A stretch of 35,394 bases of DNA from an uncultured Sutterella sp. (lineage in GTDB: Bacteria; Pseudomonadota; Gammaproteobacteria; Burkholderiales; Burkholderiaceae_F): NCBI GenBank assembly GCA_937906995.1, contig CALESB010000065.1, positions 1 to 35,394 on the forward strand, written 5' to 3'. Made by a program: the position numbers and the translations under genes. Below the pieces are notes generated by a model. It was not told where the DNA came from and ran no database searches. It worked only from the letters and a program-made list of their open reading frames with translations. Positions 8,585-16,506 of the stretch are shown piece after piece; within the stretch, counting starts at the first letter, position 1; each line of letters starts with the position of its first letter.

Positions 8585-9779
8585 CGCATTCTTACTGGCG
8601 ATTCGTCAGATTTTCCGCAATCCAATGCGTTCACTTTTAACAGTGCTTGGAATTGTCATTGGGGTCGCGGCTGTGATTGTGATGGTCACTGTGGGCAATG
8701 GTGCCACCCAAGCAGTAAGAGAACAAATTGAAAGTTTAGGATCGAACCAATTAATGCTTCGCCCTGGTCAGCGATTGGGACCTGGAGGAATGGGTGGCGC
8801 TCCTCAGTTTAAGTTAGAGGATGTCGAGGCGATTAAGAACCAAATAGCAGGTGTGGTTACGGCTGCTCCCCAACGGGCCAAGTCAATGACGGTTGTTGCA
8901 CAAGGTCGTAATTGGACGACGCAGGTTGTTGGTAGTACAAACAGTTATTTTGCACTTGATAACCGTCGTGTAGCTCAGGGAAGATTTTTTGAGCCTCAAG
9001 AAGAGGCTGCTGGCTCAGCAGTTTGCATTATTGGAACGACAATTCAAAAAGAAATTTTTTTGGATCTTGAGCCTGTTGGACAAATGTTGAGGACAGGTAA
9101 TTTTTCTTGTCGAGTTGTTGGAGTTTTAGAAAGTAAAGGTCAGGTGGCCATTGGTGGCGATCAAGACGATCTGGTAGTAATGCCAATTCAAACTTTTCAG
9201 CGACGTGTTAGTGGAAATACGCGAGTATCAGCCATTTTGATAGCTGTTGATCCACAAATTGATCGTCAGATGGTTATTGATAGCGTGACTTCTCTGATGC
9301 GAGAACGTCGATCATTGTCAGCCAATGATGCTGATAATTTCATGATTCTAGATACAGAGGAGATTGCGCGGAAAGTATCTAGCACCACAAAAATTATGAC
9401 TGGTCTTTTGGGGGCAGTTGCAGCGGTTAGTTTGATTGTGGGTGGTATAGGAATTATGAATATTATGCTTGTGAGTGTTACCGAGAGGACGCGGGAAATT
9501 GGTGTGCGTTTGGCAATCGGTGCAATGGCTCATGAGGTTTTGATGCAGTTTTTGATTGAGGCGATTGTATTGGGAGCTTTAGGAGGGCTTTTGGGTGTTG
9601 TAATAGCTTTTTTGGGTTCAATTTTGTTAACTACTCTCATGAATATTCCCTTTATATTTAATCCCTTTATTAATGTTGTTGCATTTGGGTTTGCTGCTTT
9701 GACTGGAGTAGTATTTGGTTATTTCCCCGCACTTCGAGCCGCTAATTTGGATCCCATTGAAGCGGTGCGACATGAGTAA
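8574..9779 (+). CDS. MacB-type ABC transporter permease (FtsX family)
   Basis: Inner-membrane subunit, 401 residues, with the MacB topology: a first membrane helix (about 21-43, with GIVIGVAAVIVMV), a large periplasmic domain (about 50-270), then three helices around 280-305, 325-350 and 368-390. The C-terminal block carries the family's IMLVSVTERTREIG coupling motif and ends AANLDPIEAVRHE. It works with the preceding ATPase, the MacA-like adaptor and the outer-membrane factor. Its last 8 bases overlap the start chosen for the next gene. Substrate cannot be read from the sequence; macrolides, lipopeptides or siderophores are possible by family. Confidence 0.92.
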   Translation: MWANAFLLAIRQIFRNPMRSLLTVLGIVIGVAAVIVMVTVGNGATQAVREQIESLGSNQLMLRPGQRLGPGGMGGAPQFKLEDVEAIKNQIAGVVTAAPQRAKSMTVVAQGRNWTTQVVGSTNSYFALDNRRVAQGRFFEPQEEAAGSAVCIIGTTIQKEIFLDLEPVGQMLRTGNFSCRVVGVLESKGQVAIGGDQDDLVVMPIQTFQRRVSGNTRVSAILIAVDPQIDRQMVIDSVTSLMRERRSLSANDADNFMILDTEEIARKVSSTTKIMTGLLGAVAAVSLIVGGIGIMNIMLVSVTERTREIGVRLAIGAMAHEVLMQFLIEAIVLGALGGLLGVVIAFLGSILLTTLMNIPFIFNPFINVVAFGFAALTGVVFGYFPALRAANLDPIEAVRHE

Positions 9780-10722
9780 TTCTATGTTTAAGAAAGTTCT
9801 ATCAATTATTAGTTTCATGTTATTTAGTGCTTCTGCGTTGGCGACACAGTATCCAGAAGTTCTAAATATTACCTATGTTAAAGCGCCTTTTAATATCCAA
9901 AATATGGTGATGAAAAATCATCAACTTTTGGAAAAAGAATTTCAAAAAGAAGGAATTAAAATTAACTGGATTCCGATTAAGGCCGGTTTAAATCAGGTTC
10001 GAGGTATGGCTGCCGGTGAAATAGATATGGTAGCAGCTATGAATACAACAACATTGATGATTGCCAACTCAGTTGGAAATCGCATTGTTATTGTGGGGGG
10101 CGTAGCCCATCCGGATGAAACTTTTGCAGTGGTTGCAATGCCGAATATTGCTAAAGATATTTCTGATTTGAAGGGAAAAACAATTGTTGGTCCAAAGGGG
10201 ACAGTGTTGCATCACTTGCTAACTTTGGCATTGGATAAATCTCAACTGAAAATGTCGGATGTGCATTTTGTTTCAATGAATTTGCCATCCAGTCTGACGA
10301 CATTATTGGCAGGAAAGGCCGATGCCGCATTGGTTGCTGCAGGTGGTTTATTAAAGGCCCAGGAGCATGGATTTAAGACGCTAGTGTCTGCGAAGGGCAT
10401 GTTGTCTACTAATTTGGTTTTGGCAGCTCGTGGTACTTTCGCAGATCAATATCCAGAGGTTGTTGAGCGAGTAGCTAAAGTTAATAAGCAAGCATTAATT
10501 TGGGCTCAACAAAATCGACAACAGGCTGTAGCATTAGGTGCCAAAGAGCATAAAATTTCTGAAAAAGAAGCTAATGCACTATATGACTGGTCAGCCTTTT
10601 ATTCTGATTTGACACAAAAAGATATTCAAGCAATGAAAGATAGCCAAGCTTTCTTATTGCAAGAAAAAATGATGAGTCAACCTGTTGTTGTCGAAAGCTT
10701 AATTAAAACGACAGTGCATTAA
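9772..10722 (+). CDS. Periplasmic substrate-binding protein (NMT1/SsuA-like)
   Basis: Periplasmic binding protein, 316 residues from the ATG at 9772, with a clear signal peptide (MSNSMFKKVL then a hydrophobic core, cleavage expected after ASALA). The body has the type II binding-protein pattern of the NMT1/SsuA/TauA group: GLNQVRGMAAGEIDMVAAM, VGPKGT and a LAGKADAALVAAGG hinge region. An ORF reading extends to 9715, but that part overlaps the permease and lacks a signal peptide. The overlap with the permease gene implies co-transcription and coupling. It is odd here: such proteins normally serve importers, yet no import permease or second ATPase is nearby and the operon encodes an exporter. 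It may be a sensor or periplasmic ligand chaperone for the pump (inference). Confidence 0.88.
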   Translation: MSNSMFKKVLSIISFMLFSASALATQYPEVLNITYVKAPFNIQNMVMKNHQLLEKEFQKEGIKINWIPIKAGLNQVRGMAAGEIDMVAAMNTTTLMIANSVGNRIVIVGGVAHPDETFAVVAMPNIAKDISDLKGKTIVGPKGTVLHHLLTLALDKSQLKMSDVHFVSMNLPSSLTTLLAGKADAALVAAGGLLKAQEHGFKTLVSAKGMLSTNLVLAARGTFADQYPEVVERVAKVNKQALIWAQQNRQQAVALGAKEHKISEKEANALYDWSAFYSDLTQKDIQAMKDSQAFLLQEKMMSQPVVVESLIKTTVH

Positions 10723-10765
10723 ATTCTAGTGACAGCGTTGAAAAACAAAATAAAGTGCTCAAATG

Positions 10766-10793
10766 CAAACAGGACGCCTTGGCGTCCTGTTTG
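10766..10793. terminator. Bidirectional terminator
   Basis: A perfect 13-bp inverted repeat (CAAACAGGACGCC and its complement) with a two-base centre lies between the convergent binding-protein and pyrE genes, with T-rich sequence after it on the plus strand. Confidence 0.8.
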
Positions 10794-10811
10794 TTTGAAA
10801 ACTAATCCAGA

Positions 10812-11483
10812 TTAGTTTTCACGTGTTGTAGCAACCAAACCACGTTGAGCAGCCCACGTCCAAGGCGTCTTTAACCATTGTTCAATGGTAGCCTTGTGTT
10901 CTTCGTCAATCATGCCCATTTCCACAGCTTTGTTAACGATCTTCTTAAATTCGATCATACGATAGGTCTTAACGCCAGTATCTGCAAATAAAGCCTTGGT
11001 TTCTGTCATGTCGAAGTTTGTGATACTAACGCAATCCGTGACGATAGCTCCTTCTTCACGAAGCGTCTTAATAGCATCTAAACAGGACAAGCCCGTAGAA
11101 ATATGGTCTTCAATCACCAATACGCGTAAGCCCTTGACGCTACCACCTTCAATACGGTCTAAGTCACCGTAGGTCTTAGCGCGTTGGCGAACGTAGATTG
11201 TTGGACAATTTAAGCGATAAGCAAGAGCGGCAGAATGCGTTAAACCACCCGCTTCAACACCAGCAATAACGTCATATTCCAAGCCCCACTTTTCGATTAA
11301 AGAAGCCATGGTTTCAATAACATCATGCCAAGCATCGGGATGCGTGATCAACTTACGGTTATCAACGTAAATTGGGGTAACCAAACCTGATTTCAAGCGC
11401 AACGGCTCTTCAGTTAAGAAAGCGACTGCGTTTAATGAGAGCAGGTTTTCGGTCAAAATGTTTTCAGCAAGCATAGACGGCAT
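10812..11483 (-). CDS. pyrE: Orotate phosphoribosyltransferase
   Basis: Transfers the ribose-5-phosphate of PRPP to orotate, giving OMP in de novo pyrimidine synthesis. The 223 residues contain the PRPP-binding loop VLVIEDHISTGLS (121-133) and the catalytic region VRQRAKTYG...IEGG (98-114) of the short-type enzyme. His127 takes the place of the more usual Val/Ala in the PRPP loop. The start has a strong GAGGAGA site that overlaps the stop region of the upstream amidohydrolase, 15 bases away, so the two are one operon. The family can include relatives with other base specificity, so orotate is likely but not proven. The operon has a pyrBI-like attenuator, which supports a pyrimidine role. Confidence 0.88.
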   Translation of the reverse strand: MPSMLAENILTENLLSLNAVAFLTEEPLRLKSGLVTPIYVDNRKLITHPDAWHDVIETMASLIEKWGLEYDVIAGVEAGGLTHSAALAYRLNCPTIYVRQRAKTYGDLDRIEGGSVKGLRVLVIEDHISTGLSCLDAIKTLREEGAIVTDCVSITNFDMTETKALFADTGVKTYRMIEFKKIVNKAVEMGMIDEEHKATIEQWLKTPWTWAAQRGLVATTREN

Positions 11484-11498
11484 AATTTAGTTCTCCTC

Positions 11499-12509
11499 TC
11501 ACTTCACAGCCAACGGTGCATACGGTTCAATACCCAAAGCCATACGGCCATTACGGGTTGCGATTTCAACAAGATCTTCAAAGTTGTCATAGCGACAGCC
11601 CGTAGCCATCAAGGTCAATTCGTGCCACATATCGCCGTTGCTCCAAGGCACCATGGCGTCTGCAACGTTATCAACACCGATAGCCACACGAACACCAGCC
11701 GGGACCAATTCGTCCACAGGAGTCATAGAGTTGTGGGACGGGCCAATAGCTTCAGAGCGAGGCGTATCAATCCAGGCTGTTGGGCAAGCAATCATCATGA
11801 CACCAGCTTCACGCATCAATTGATAGAGGCGTTGACGGTACTTCTTAGAGTGCGCCCCGATGGAAATACCATGGACACCAACCACACGACCTTGGAGACC
11901 GAATTCAATGGTCTTCAAGCACATCAATTCTGTTTCATATTCGGTAGCTTGGTTAAATTGGTCAACGTGGGCGTGAACCATTTTGCCCTTTTCTTTAGCG
12001 GTACCCATGATGACGTTCCATGCTTCTTCAGCCTTGCCATAGTCACGTTCGTCACGCTTGGGTAATGCACCAATGATGTCAACCAAATCAGCGCCGATAT
12101 CAAACCACTTGCGAGCTTCTGGTTCAATAACGCCCTTTAGAGTTTGGTTGGCAAACTTCACCGTTAATTGATCTTTGTAATGTTCACGAGCTTTAAGACC
12201 GGCGATAATGGCACGGTCTTCGCTTTGCGGGTCAATGTCAACAAAGGTGCACAAGCCCGTGACGCCTTGGCTAATCATCAATTCAAACATCGTGCAGAAG
12301 CGACCGTAGAAAACATCGACCGTAGATTCACGCTTGAGGCGATCTAAGGCGTCCCACTTTTGTTGTAAGGTGCAGGTGCGACGCATTTGCATGACTTCAG
12401 GACTCAACGTGAAAGAGCGGTCAGCATGAGCGTGGGTGTTGACCCAACCGCCGGCCGCCTTAATCATTGGTTCCAACATGGCTTGGACAGTATTCGGTGT
12501 AGCCTTCAT
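11499..12509 (-). CDS. Amidohydrolase, cytosine-deaminase-like
   Basis: Metal-dependent amidohydrolase, 336 residues, nearest by eye to the cytosine deaminase (CodA) branch: THAHAD (His26, His28), HAHVDQ (His181), a metal His213 in GVHGIS and Asp280 in GVDNVADAMVPWSNG, the segment matching CodA's FGHDD...WYPLG. The catalytic Glu of CodA's HCDE motif (Glu217) is Gln184 here, and the Asp after the metal Asp is Asn281. Both residues matter for cytosine deamination, so a different reaction is likely, for instance ring opening or hydrolysis of another pyrimidine or hydantoin-like compound. It has no signal peptide, hence cytoplasmic. It is followed by pyrE at 15 bases and preceded by the attenuator leader. 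The start follows AGAGAGAG. Confidence 0.8.
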   Translation of the reverse strand: MKATPNTVQAMLEPMIKAAGGWVNTHAHADRSFTLSPEVMQMRRTCTLQQKWDALDRLKRESTVDVFYGRFCTMFELMISQGVTGLCTFVDIDPQSEDRAIIAGLKAREHYKDQLTVKFANQTLKGVIEPEARKWFDIGADLVDIIGALPKRDERDYGKAEEAWNVIMGTAKEKGKMVHAHVDQFNQATEYETELMCLKTIEFGLQGRVVGVHGISIGAHSKKYRQRLYQLMREAGVMMIACPTAWIDTPRSEAIGPSHNSMTPVDELVPAGVRVAIGVDNVADAMVPWSNGDMWHELTLMATGCRYDNFEDLVEIATRNGRMALGIEPYAPLAVK

Positions 12510-12547
12510 TGTTCTCTCTCTAATCTATGGGTAAAACAACAATTCTC

Positions 12548-12584
12548 AAAAAAAACGGCAATCCCCCAAAAGGACTGCCGTTTT
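12548..12584 (-). promoter_or_regulatory. Transcription attenuator of the amidohydrolase-pyrE operon
   Basis: On the minus strand a 13-bp stem (AAAACGGCAGTCC with GGATTGCCGTTTT, one G-T pair) with a seven-base loop is followed by eight T residues: a textbook intrinsic terminator. It lies only 39 bases before the amidohydrolase start, downstream of a good promoter and of a leader ORF whose stop codon (12583-12585) overlaps the first bases of the 5' arm. A ribosome at that stop codon would cover the arm and permit read-through. This is the arrangement of E. coli pyrBI, where low UTP slows RNA polymerase so that the leader ribosome catches up. Confidence 0.75.
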
Positions 12585-12696
12585 AGAAAACACTCTCCCC
12601 ACAAACCCAACGCATATCGTTGTGGCATCGAACTCGATCATGTGCAGGAAAGAAAAATTTGTACATTTGATCCCGAGTTGGAAAGGGGTTAAACAT
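12583..12696 (-). CDS. Pyr-type attenuator leader peptide
   Basis: Short ORF of 37 codons starting MFNPFPTRDQMYKFFFPAHD and ending ...CGESVF at a TAA that touches the attenuator hairpin. GGCGGG lies six bases before the first ATG; a second in-frame ATG at 12666 follows CGGGATCAA and would give 27 residues. The segment coding KFFFP is a run of U in the RNA (AAATTTTTCTTTCCT), recalling the U-rich pause region and FFFP stretch of the E. coli pyrBI leader as I remember it. The peptide itself probably has no function; translation positions a ribosome. It is too short to be supported by homology alone, so the call rests on arrangement. Confidence 0.65.
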   Translation of the reverse strand: MFNPFPTRDQMYKFFFPAHDRVRCHNDMRWVCGESVF

Positions 12697-12720
12697 AATT
12701 AACCCGCCATTTTAATCAAA

Positions 12721-12748
12721 AGTATTCAAGATAAACAAGGGGGGTCAA
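12721..12748 (-). promoter_or_regulatory. Promoter of the amidohydrolase-pyrE operon
   Basis: Minus-strand -35 TTGACC (12743-12748) and -10 AATACT (12721-12726) are 16 bases apart. The expected transcription start near 12713 is about 17 bases before the leader ATG. An inverted repeat GGGTTAA-N6-TTAACCC at 12686-12705 lies at the start of the transcript and overlaps the leader start codon; it could be an operator or an RNA hairpin. The rest of the gap up to the ssb terminator (12749-12861) is AT-rich with nothing else I can name. Confidence 0.55.
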
Positions 12749-12861
12749 TAAAAAACTTAACCATAATTGTAGTCATTTTCACGAAATAATATTTGTTTTC
12801 TAGTTTAAATCTGACTATCTGTTTGTATTTGTTAATAAATTAATGAAGTCAGAGAAAAACA

Positions 12862-12892
12862 AAAAAGCTCTGTCAAATGGACAGAGCTTTTT
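12862..12892 (-). terminator. Terminator after ssb
   Basis: A perfect 13-bp stem (AAAAAGCTCTGTC and its complement) with a five-base loop is followed on the minus strand by a T-rich run. It begins 13 bases past the ssb stop. Confidence 0.88.
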
Positions 12893-12905
12893 GAGAGAGA
12901 TAAAT

Positions 12906-13394
12906 TTAGAACGGAATGTCTTCGTCTAAATTATCTAAGCCACCAATGGGGGCCGGCATGGGTTCTGCGTGACGAGCAGGAGCTTGGTGGTAACCACCTT
13001 CATTTTGCATCGGACGACGCGGAGCGGATTCAAAACCGCCACCCATCGATTCAGAGCGTTCACGAGTACCCAACATTTGCATTGTTTCAGCAATGATTTC
13101 CGTTGAGTAACGATCTTGTCCATCCGGACCTTGCCACTTACGGGTACGTAAGCGACCTTCAACATAAACAGGACGACCTTTGCGTAAGTACTCGGCCGCA
13201 ATTTCTGCTTGACGACCGAAGAAAACAACACGATGCCATTCTGTTTCTTCTTGGGGTTGACCGTTGGAGTCTTTATAGCGGCGTGAGGTTGCGACAGTAA
13301 TTGTTGTGATAGCCGTACCACCTTCAGCAGTGTAACGGGTATCAGGATCGCGACCTAAATTACCGATAATGATGACTTTATTAACCGAAGCCAT
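12906..13394 (-). CDS. ssb: Single-stranded DNA-binding protein
   Basis: Coats single-stranded DNA in replication, repair and recombination. The 162 residues comprise an OB-fold (about 1-110, starting MASVNKVIIIGNLGRDPD), a Gly/Pro/Gln-rich disordered linker, and the acidic protein-interaction tip DEDIPF. The gene is divergent from uvrA, a conserved arrangement in proteobacteria. I looked for a LexA box (CTGT-N8-ACAG) in the 268-base gap between them (13395-13662) and did not find one. Confidence 0.97.
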   Translation of the reverse strand: MASVNKVIIIGNLGRDPDTRYTAEGGTAITTITVATSRRYKDSNGQPQEETEWHRVVFFGRQAEIAAEYLRKGRPVYVEGRLRTRKWQGPDGQDRYSTEIIAETMQMLGTRERSESMGGGFESAPRRPMQNEGGYHQAPARHAEPMPAPIGGLDNLDEDIPF

Positions 13395-13662
13395 AATCTT
13401 TCATTCCAAAAAAACGTTGTCATAAAAATGACAACAAACATAACTACCAAATCCAAAGGCTTCAAACAGGGAGGTGACTCACCCGTCGCTTTTGAGGCGT
13501 TTGGTGAGCATATCCAAAAATATGCTACTCATTATTTTGTAGAAACTTAAGGAAAATGTCCACATTATCTTCGAGACTTTTTCGCAAAGATACTGTCCCC
13601 ATTTCGATTGAGTTAAGGATTGCCTTAAAATATGTTGGTTTAGCCTGATATTGGGGATAGCA

Positions 13663-16503
13663 ATGGGTTCCAAAATTCGTATTCGTGGTGCAAGAACGCA
13701 CAATTTAAAAAATATTGATTTAGATATTCCAAGAAATAAGTTGGTGGTGATAACGGGTTTGTCAGGTTCTGGGAAAAGCTCGCTGGCTTTTGACACGCTA
13801 TATGCAGAAGGTCAACGTCGTTATGTGGAGAGCTTGTCAGCATATGCTCGTCAATTTTTAGATTTAATGGAAAGACCTGATGTTGATTTAATTGATGGGC
13901 TATCTCCTGCTATTGCAATTGAACAAAAAGCTGTGACAACGAACCCTCGTTCGACTGTTGGGACAATTACAGAGATTCTGGATTATCTTCGACTCTTATT
14001 TGCCCGAGTAGGTACACCGTATTGTCCTGTCCATGGGCTACCACTGGAGGTGACGCCGATTTCGGCCATGGTTGATCGCATCATGCAATTGCCAGTGGGT
14101 AGCAAAATAATGATTGTTGCTCCAGTTTTGCGCCAGAAAAAAGTGGATTTTTGCCGCTTTTTTCAAGACATGCAGGCTCAGGGTTTTATTCGATTCCAAA
14201 TTGATGGCATTAAATACGATGCTGAAACTTTGCCTGATTTAGATCCCAAAAAACGTCATGATATTGATGTAATTGTCGATCGCCTAAAGGTTCGAGATGA
14301 TGCTCATCAACGTTTGGCAGAAAGCTTTGAAACTGCATTGCGACTCACTGATGGTCGGGTACAAGTAGAGGATATGGATAGTGGTGAAAAATGGAATTTT
14401 TCTAGTCACTATTGCTGTCCTGAGTGCGGTTATAGCGTAGAGGAATTGGAGCCGAGAATTTTCTCGTTTAATAATCCGTTAGGCGCCTGCCCTGACTGTA
14501 ATGGGTTGGGTGAGGCTATGGTTTTTACAGAAGAAAGCGTGGTACATCATCCAGAGCTTTCCTTAGCTTCTGGTGCTATTCATGGATGGGATCGTCGCAA
14601 TCTTTATAACTTTGACATGATGAATGCGGTGGCTCAGGCGGTTGGCTTTGACATTGAAACGCCCTGGTGTGATCTCCCGATACAGGCTCAGCATGCTCTC
14701 TTGCACGGCTTGGGAGAAAAAAAGATCAAGGTACCCTATCGTAGTGCGGGAATCGTTCGTTATCAAGAGGAGCCATTTGATGGTGTATTAGCCATTTTGA
14801 ATCGACGCTATTCTGAAACAAATAATGAAGCTGTTCGAGAAGAACTTAATCGCTATCGTGTGCTGAAGCCATGCTCCTCGTGTCATGGTTCCCGTTTGAA
14901 AGAAGCTGCTCGCAATGTTTTTATTGGTCAGGGGGACCAAAAAAAGGCGATCTATGAAATAACATCAATGAGCCTGACTCAGGCCAGGGAGTATTTTGAA
15001 ACTCTCCAAATAGCAGGTGCAAAAAAGGATATTGCTCAAAAGCTAATAGATGGGGTCGCTCTAAGACTCAAGTTTTTAACAGATGTTGGATTGGGTTACT
15101 TATCTCTTGATCGTCGAGCAGATACGCTATCAGGAGGAGAAGGACAACGAATTCGTTTAGCAAGCCAAATCGGCTCTGGTTTAACAGGGGTTATGTATGT
15201 TTTGGATGAGCCCTCTATCGGCTTACACCAACGTGATAACGATCGTTTAATCGAAACACTTAAACAGTTACGTGATTTAGGTAACTCTGTTATTGTGGTT
15301 GAGCATGATGAAGATACGATTCGTGAGGCTGATTTTATTGTTGACATGGGACCACGCGCAGGTTATCTAGGCGGAGAGGTGATTGCATCAGGCAGTCCTG
15401 AAGAAATTCAAAAAAATCCCGACTCTTTAACTGGAGCATATCTAAGCGGAGAAAAACACATTGATTTAAGTCGGAAGTCGAAGTCAAAGGGGGATCATAC
15501 TTTACGCTTGGTCGGAGCCTGTGGGCATAATCTAAAAAATGTGACTTTAGAAATTCCTGAGGGTTTGATTACCGTGGTAACGGGTGTTTCTGGCTCTGGG
15601 AAGTCGACCCTTATTAACGACACCCTTTATCGCATTGCCGCTCAAACGCTTTATCGTTCAAGCACACCGCCTGAGCCTTACGATCATATTGAAGGTCTTG
15701 AGTATTTCGATAAAGTTATTAATGTTGATCAAAGTCCGATTGGGCGTTCGCCTCGCTCTAATCCTGCGACTTATACAGGCCTTTTTTCTCATATACGAGA
15801 ACTCTTTGTTCAAACTCCGATAGCTCGTGAACGAGGCTACGATGTCGGTCGTTTTAGTTTCAACGTGAAAGGAGGTCGATGCGAGGCGTGTCAGGGTGAA
15901 GGATTTATCAAGGTTGAGATGAATTTTTTACCAGACATGTATGTACCTTGTGAAGTTTGTCACGGACAGCGTTATTCACGCGAAACGCTTGATGTGCTTT
16001 ACAAGGGAAAAAATATTGCAGAAGTTTTAGAACTGACTGTCGAGCAAGCATTAGATTTCTTTAGTTCGCATCCTGTGCTTAAGCGTAAATTGCAGACCTT
16101 AATGGATGTCGGTCTCGGTTATATCAAGTTGGGTCAAAGTGCCCTAACTTTATCGGGTGGCGAGGCCCAGCGAATGAAATTAGCTTTGGAGTTATCTAAG
16201 CGAGACACGACTAAAACACTTTATATTTTGGATGAACCAACAACTGGCTTGCATTTTGAGGATGTGCAAATGTTGATCACCGTTATCCGAAAGTTGCGAG
16301 ATGCAGGTAACACGATTGTGATTATTGAACACAATTTGGATGTGATTGCTTCTGCTGACTGGATTGTTGATTTAGGGCCAGAAGGTGGTGCAGCAGGTGG
16401 GGAAATCATTGCGACGGGAACGCCATTGCAATTATCTCGTCATAAAAATAGTGCTACAGGAGTGTATTTGAAAAAACATTTAGATCGTTACAAGGATGTG
16501 TAG
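13663..16503 (+). CDS. uvrA: Excinuclease ABC subunit A
   Basis: Damage-recognition ATPase of nucleotide excision repair, 946 residues from the ATG at 13663, the usual length. Two ABC modules are visible: Walker A GLSGSGKSS (32-40) and GVSGSGKST, signatures LSGGEGQR and LSGGEAQR, and Walker B segments with LDEPSIGLH and LDEPTTGLH. Zinc-binding cysteine pairs occur at CPECGYS...CPDCNG, CSSCHG and CEACQGEG...CEVCHGQ. An in-frame TTG at 13651 would add four residues, but the GGGGA at 13653-13657 serves the ATG. The next gene starts only 3 bases after its stop, so an rfbD-like reductase is co-transcribed. Confidence 0.97.
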   Translation: MGSKIRIRGARTHNLKNIDLDIPRNKLVVITGLSGSGKSSLAFDTLYAEGQRRYVESLSAYARQFLDLMERPDVDLIDGLSPAIAIEQKAVTTNPRSTVGTITEILDYLRLLFARVGTPYCPVHGLPLEVTPISAMVDRIMQLPVGSKIMIVAPVLRQKKVDFCRFFQDMQAQGFIRFQIDGIKYDAETLPDLDPKKRHDIDVIVDRLKVRDDAHQRLAESFETALRLTDGRVQVEDMDSGEKWNFSSHYCCPECGYSVEELEPRIFSFNNPLGACPDCNGLGEAMVFTEESVVHHPELSLASGAIHGWDRRNLYNFDMMNAVAQAVGFDIETPWCDLPIQAQHALLHGLGEKKIKVPYRSAGIVRYQEEPFDGVLAILNRRYSETNNEAVREELNRYRVLKPCSSCHGSRLKEAARNVFIGQGDQKKAIYEITSMSLTQAREYFETLQIAGAKKDIAQKLIDGVALRLKFLTDVGLGYLSLDRRADTLSGGEGQRIRLASQIGSGLTGVMYVLDEPSIGLHQRDNDRLIETLKQLRDLGNSVIVVEHDEDTIREADFIVDMGPRAGYLGGEVIASGSPEEIQKNPDSLTGAYLSGEKHIDLSRKSKSKGDHTLRLVGACGHNLKNVTLEIPEGLITVVTGVSGSGKSTLINDTLYRIAAQTLYRSSTPPEPYDHIEGLEYFDKVINVDQSPIGRSPRSNPATYTGLFSHIRELFVQTPIARERGYDVGRFSFNVKGGRCEACQGEGFIKVEMNFLPDMYVPCEVCHGQRYSRETLDVLYKGKNIAEVLELTVEQALDFFSSHPVLKRKLQTLMDVGLGYIKLGQSALTLSGGEAQRMKLALELSKRDTTKTLYILDEPTTGLHFEDVQMLITVIRKLRDAGNTIVIIEHNLDVIASADWIVDLGPEGGAAGGEIIATGTPLQLSRHKNSATGVYLKKHLDRYKDV

Positions 16504-16506
16504 CTT

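Noticed and set aside
12387..12692. 101-codon plus-strand frame across the pyr leader
   Set aside because: It is antisense to the amidohydrolase start and the attenuator; the minus-strand leader explains the region better.
13395..13662. LexA (SOS) box between ssb and uvrA
   Set aside because: I found CTGT and ACAG fragments but no pair at the required 8-base spacing.
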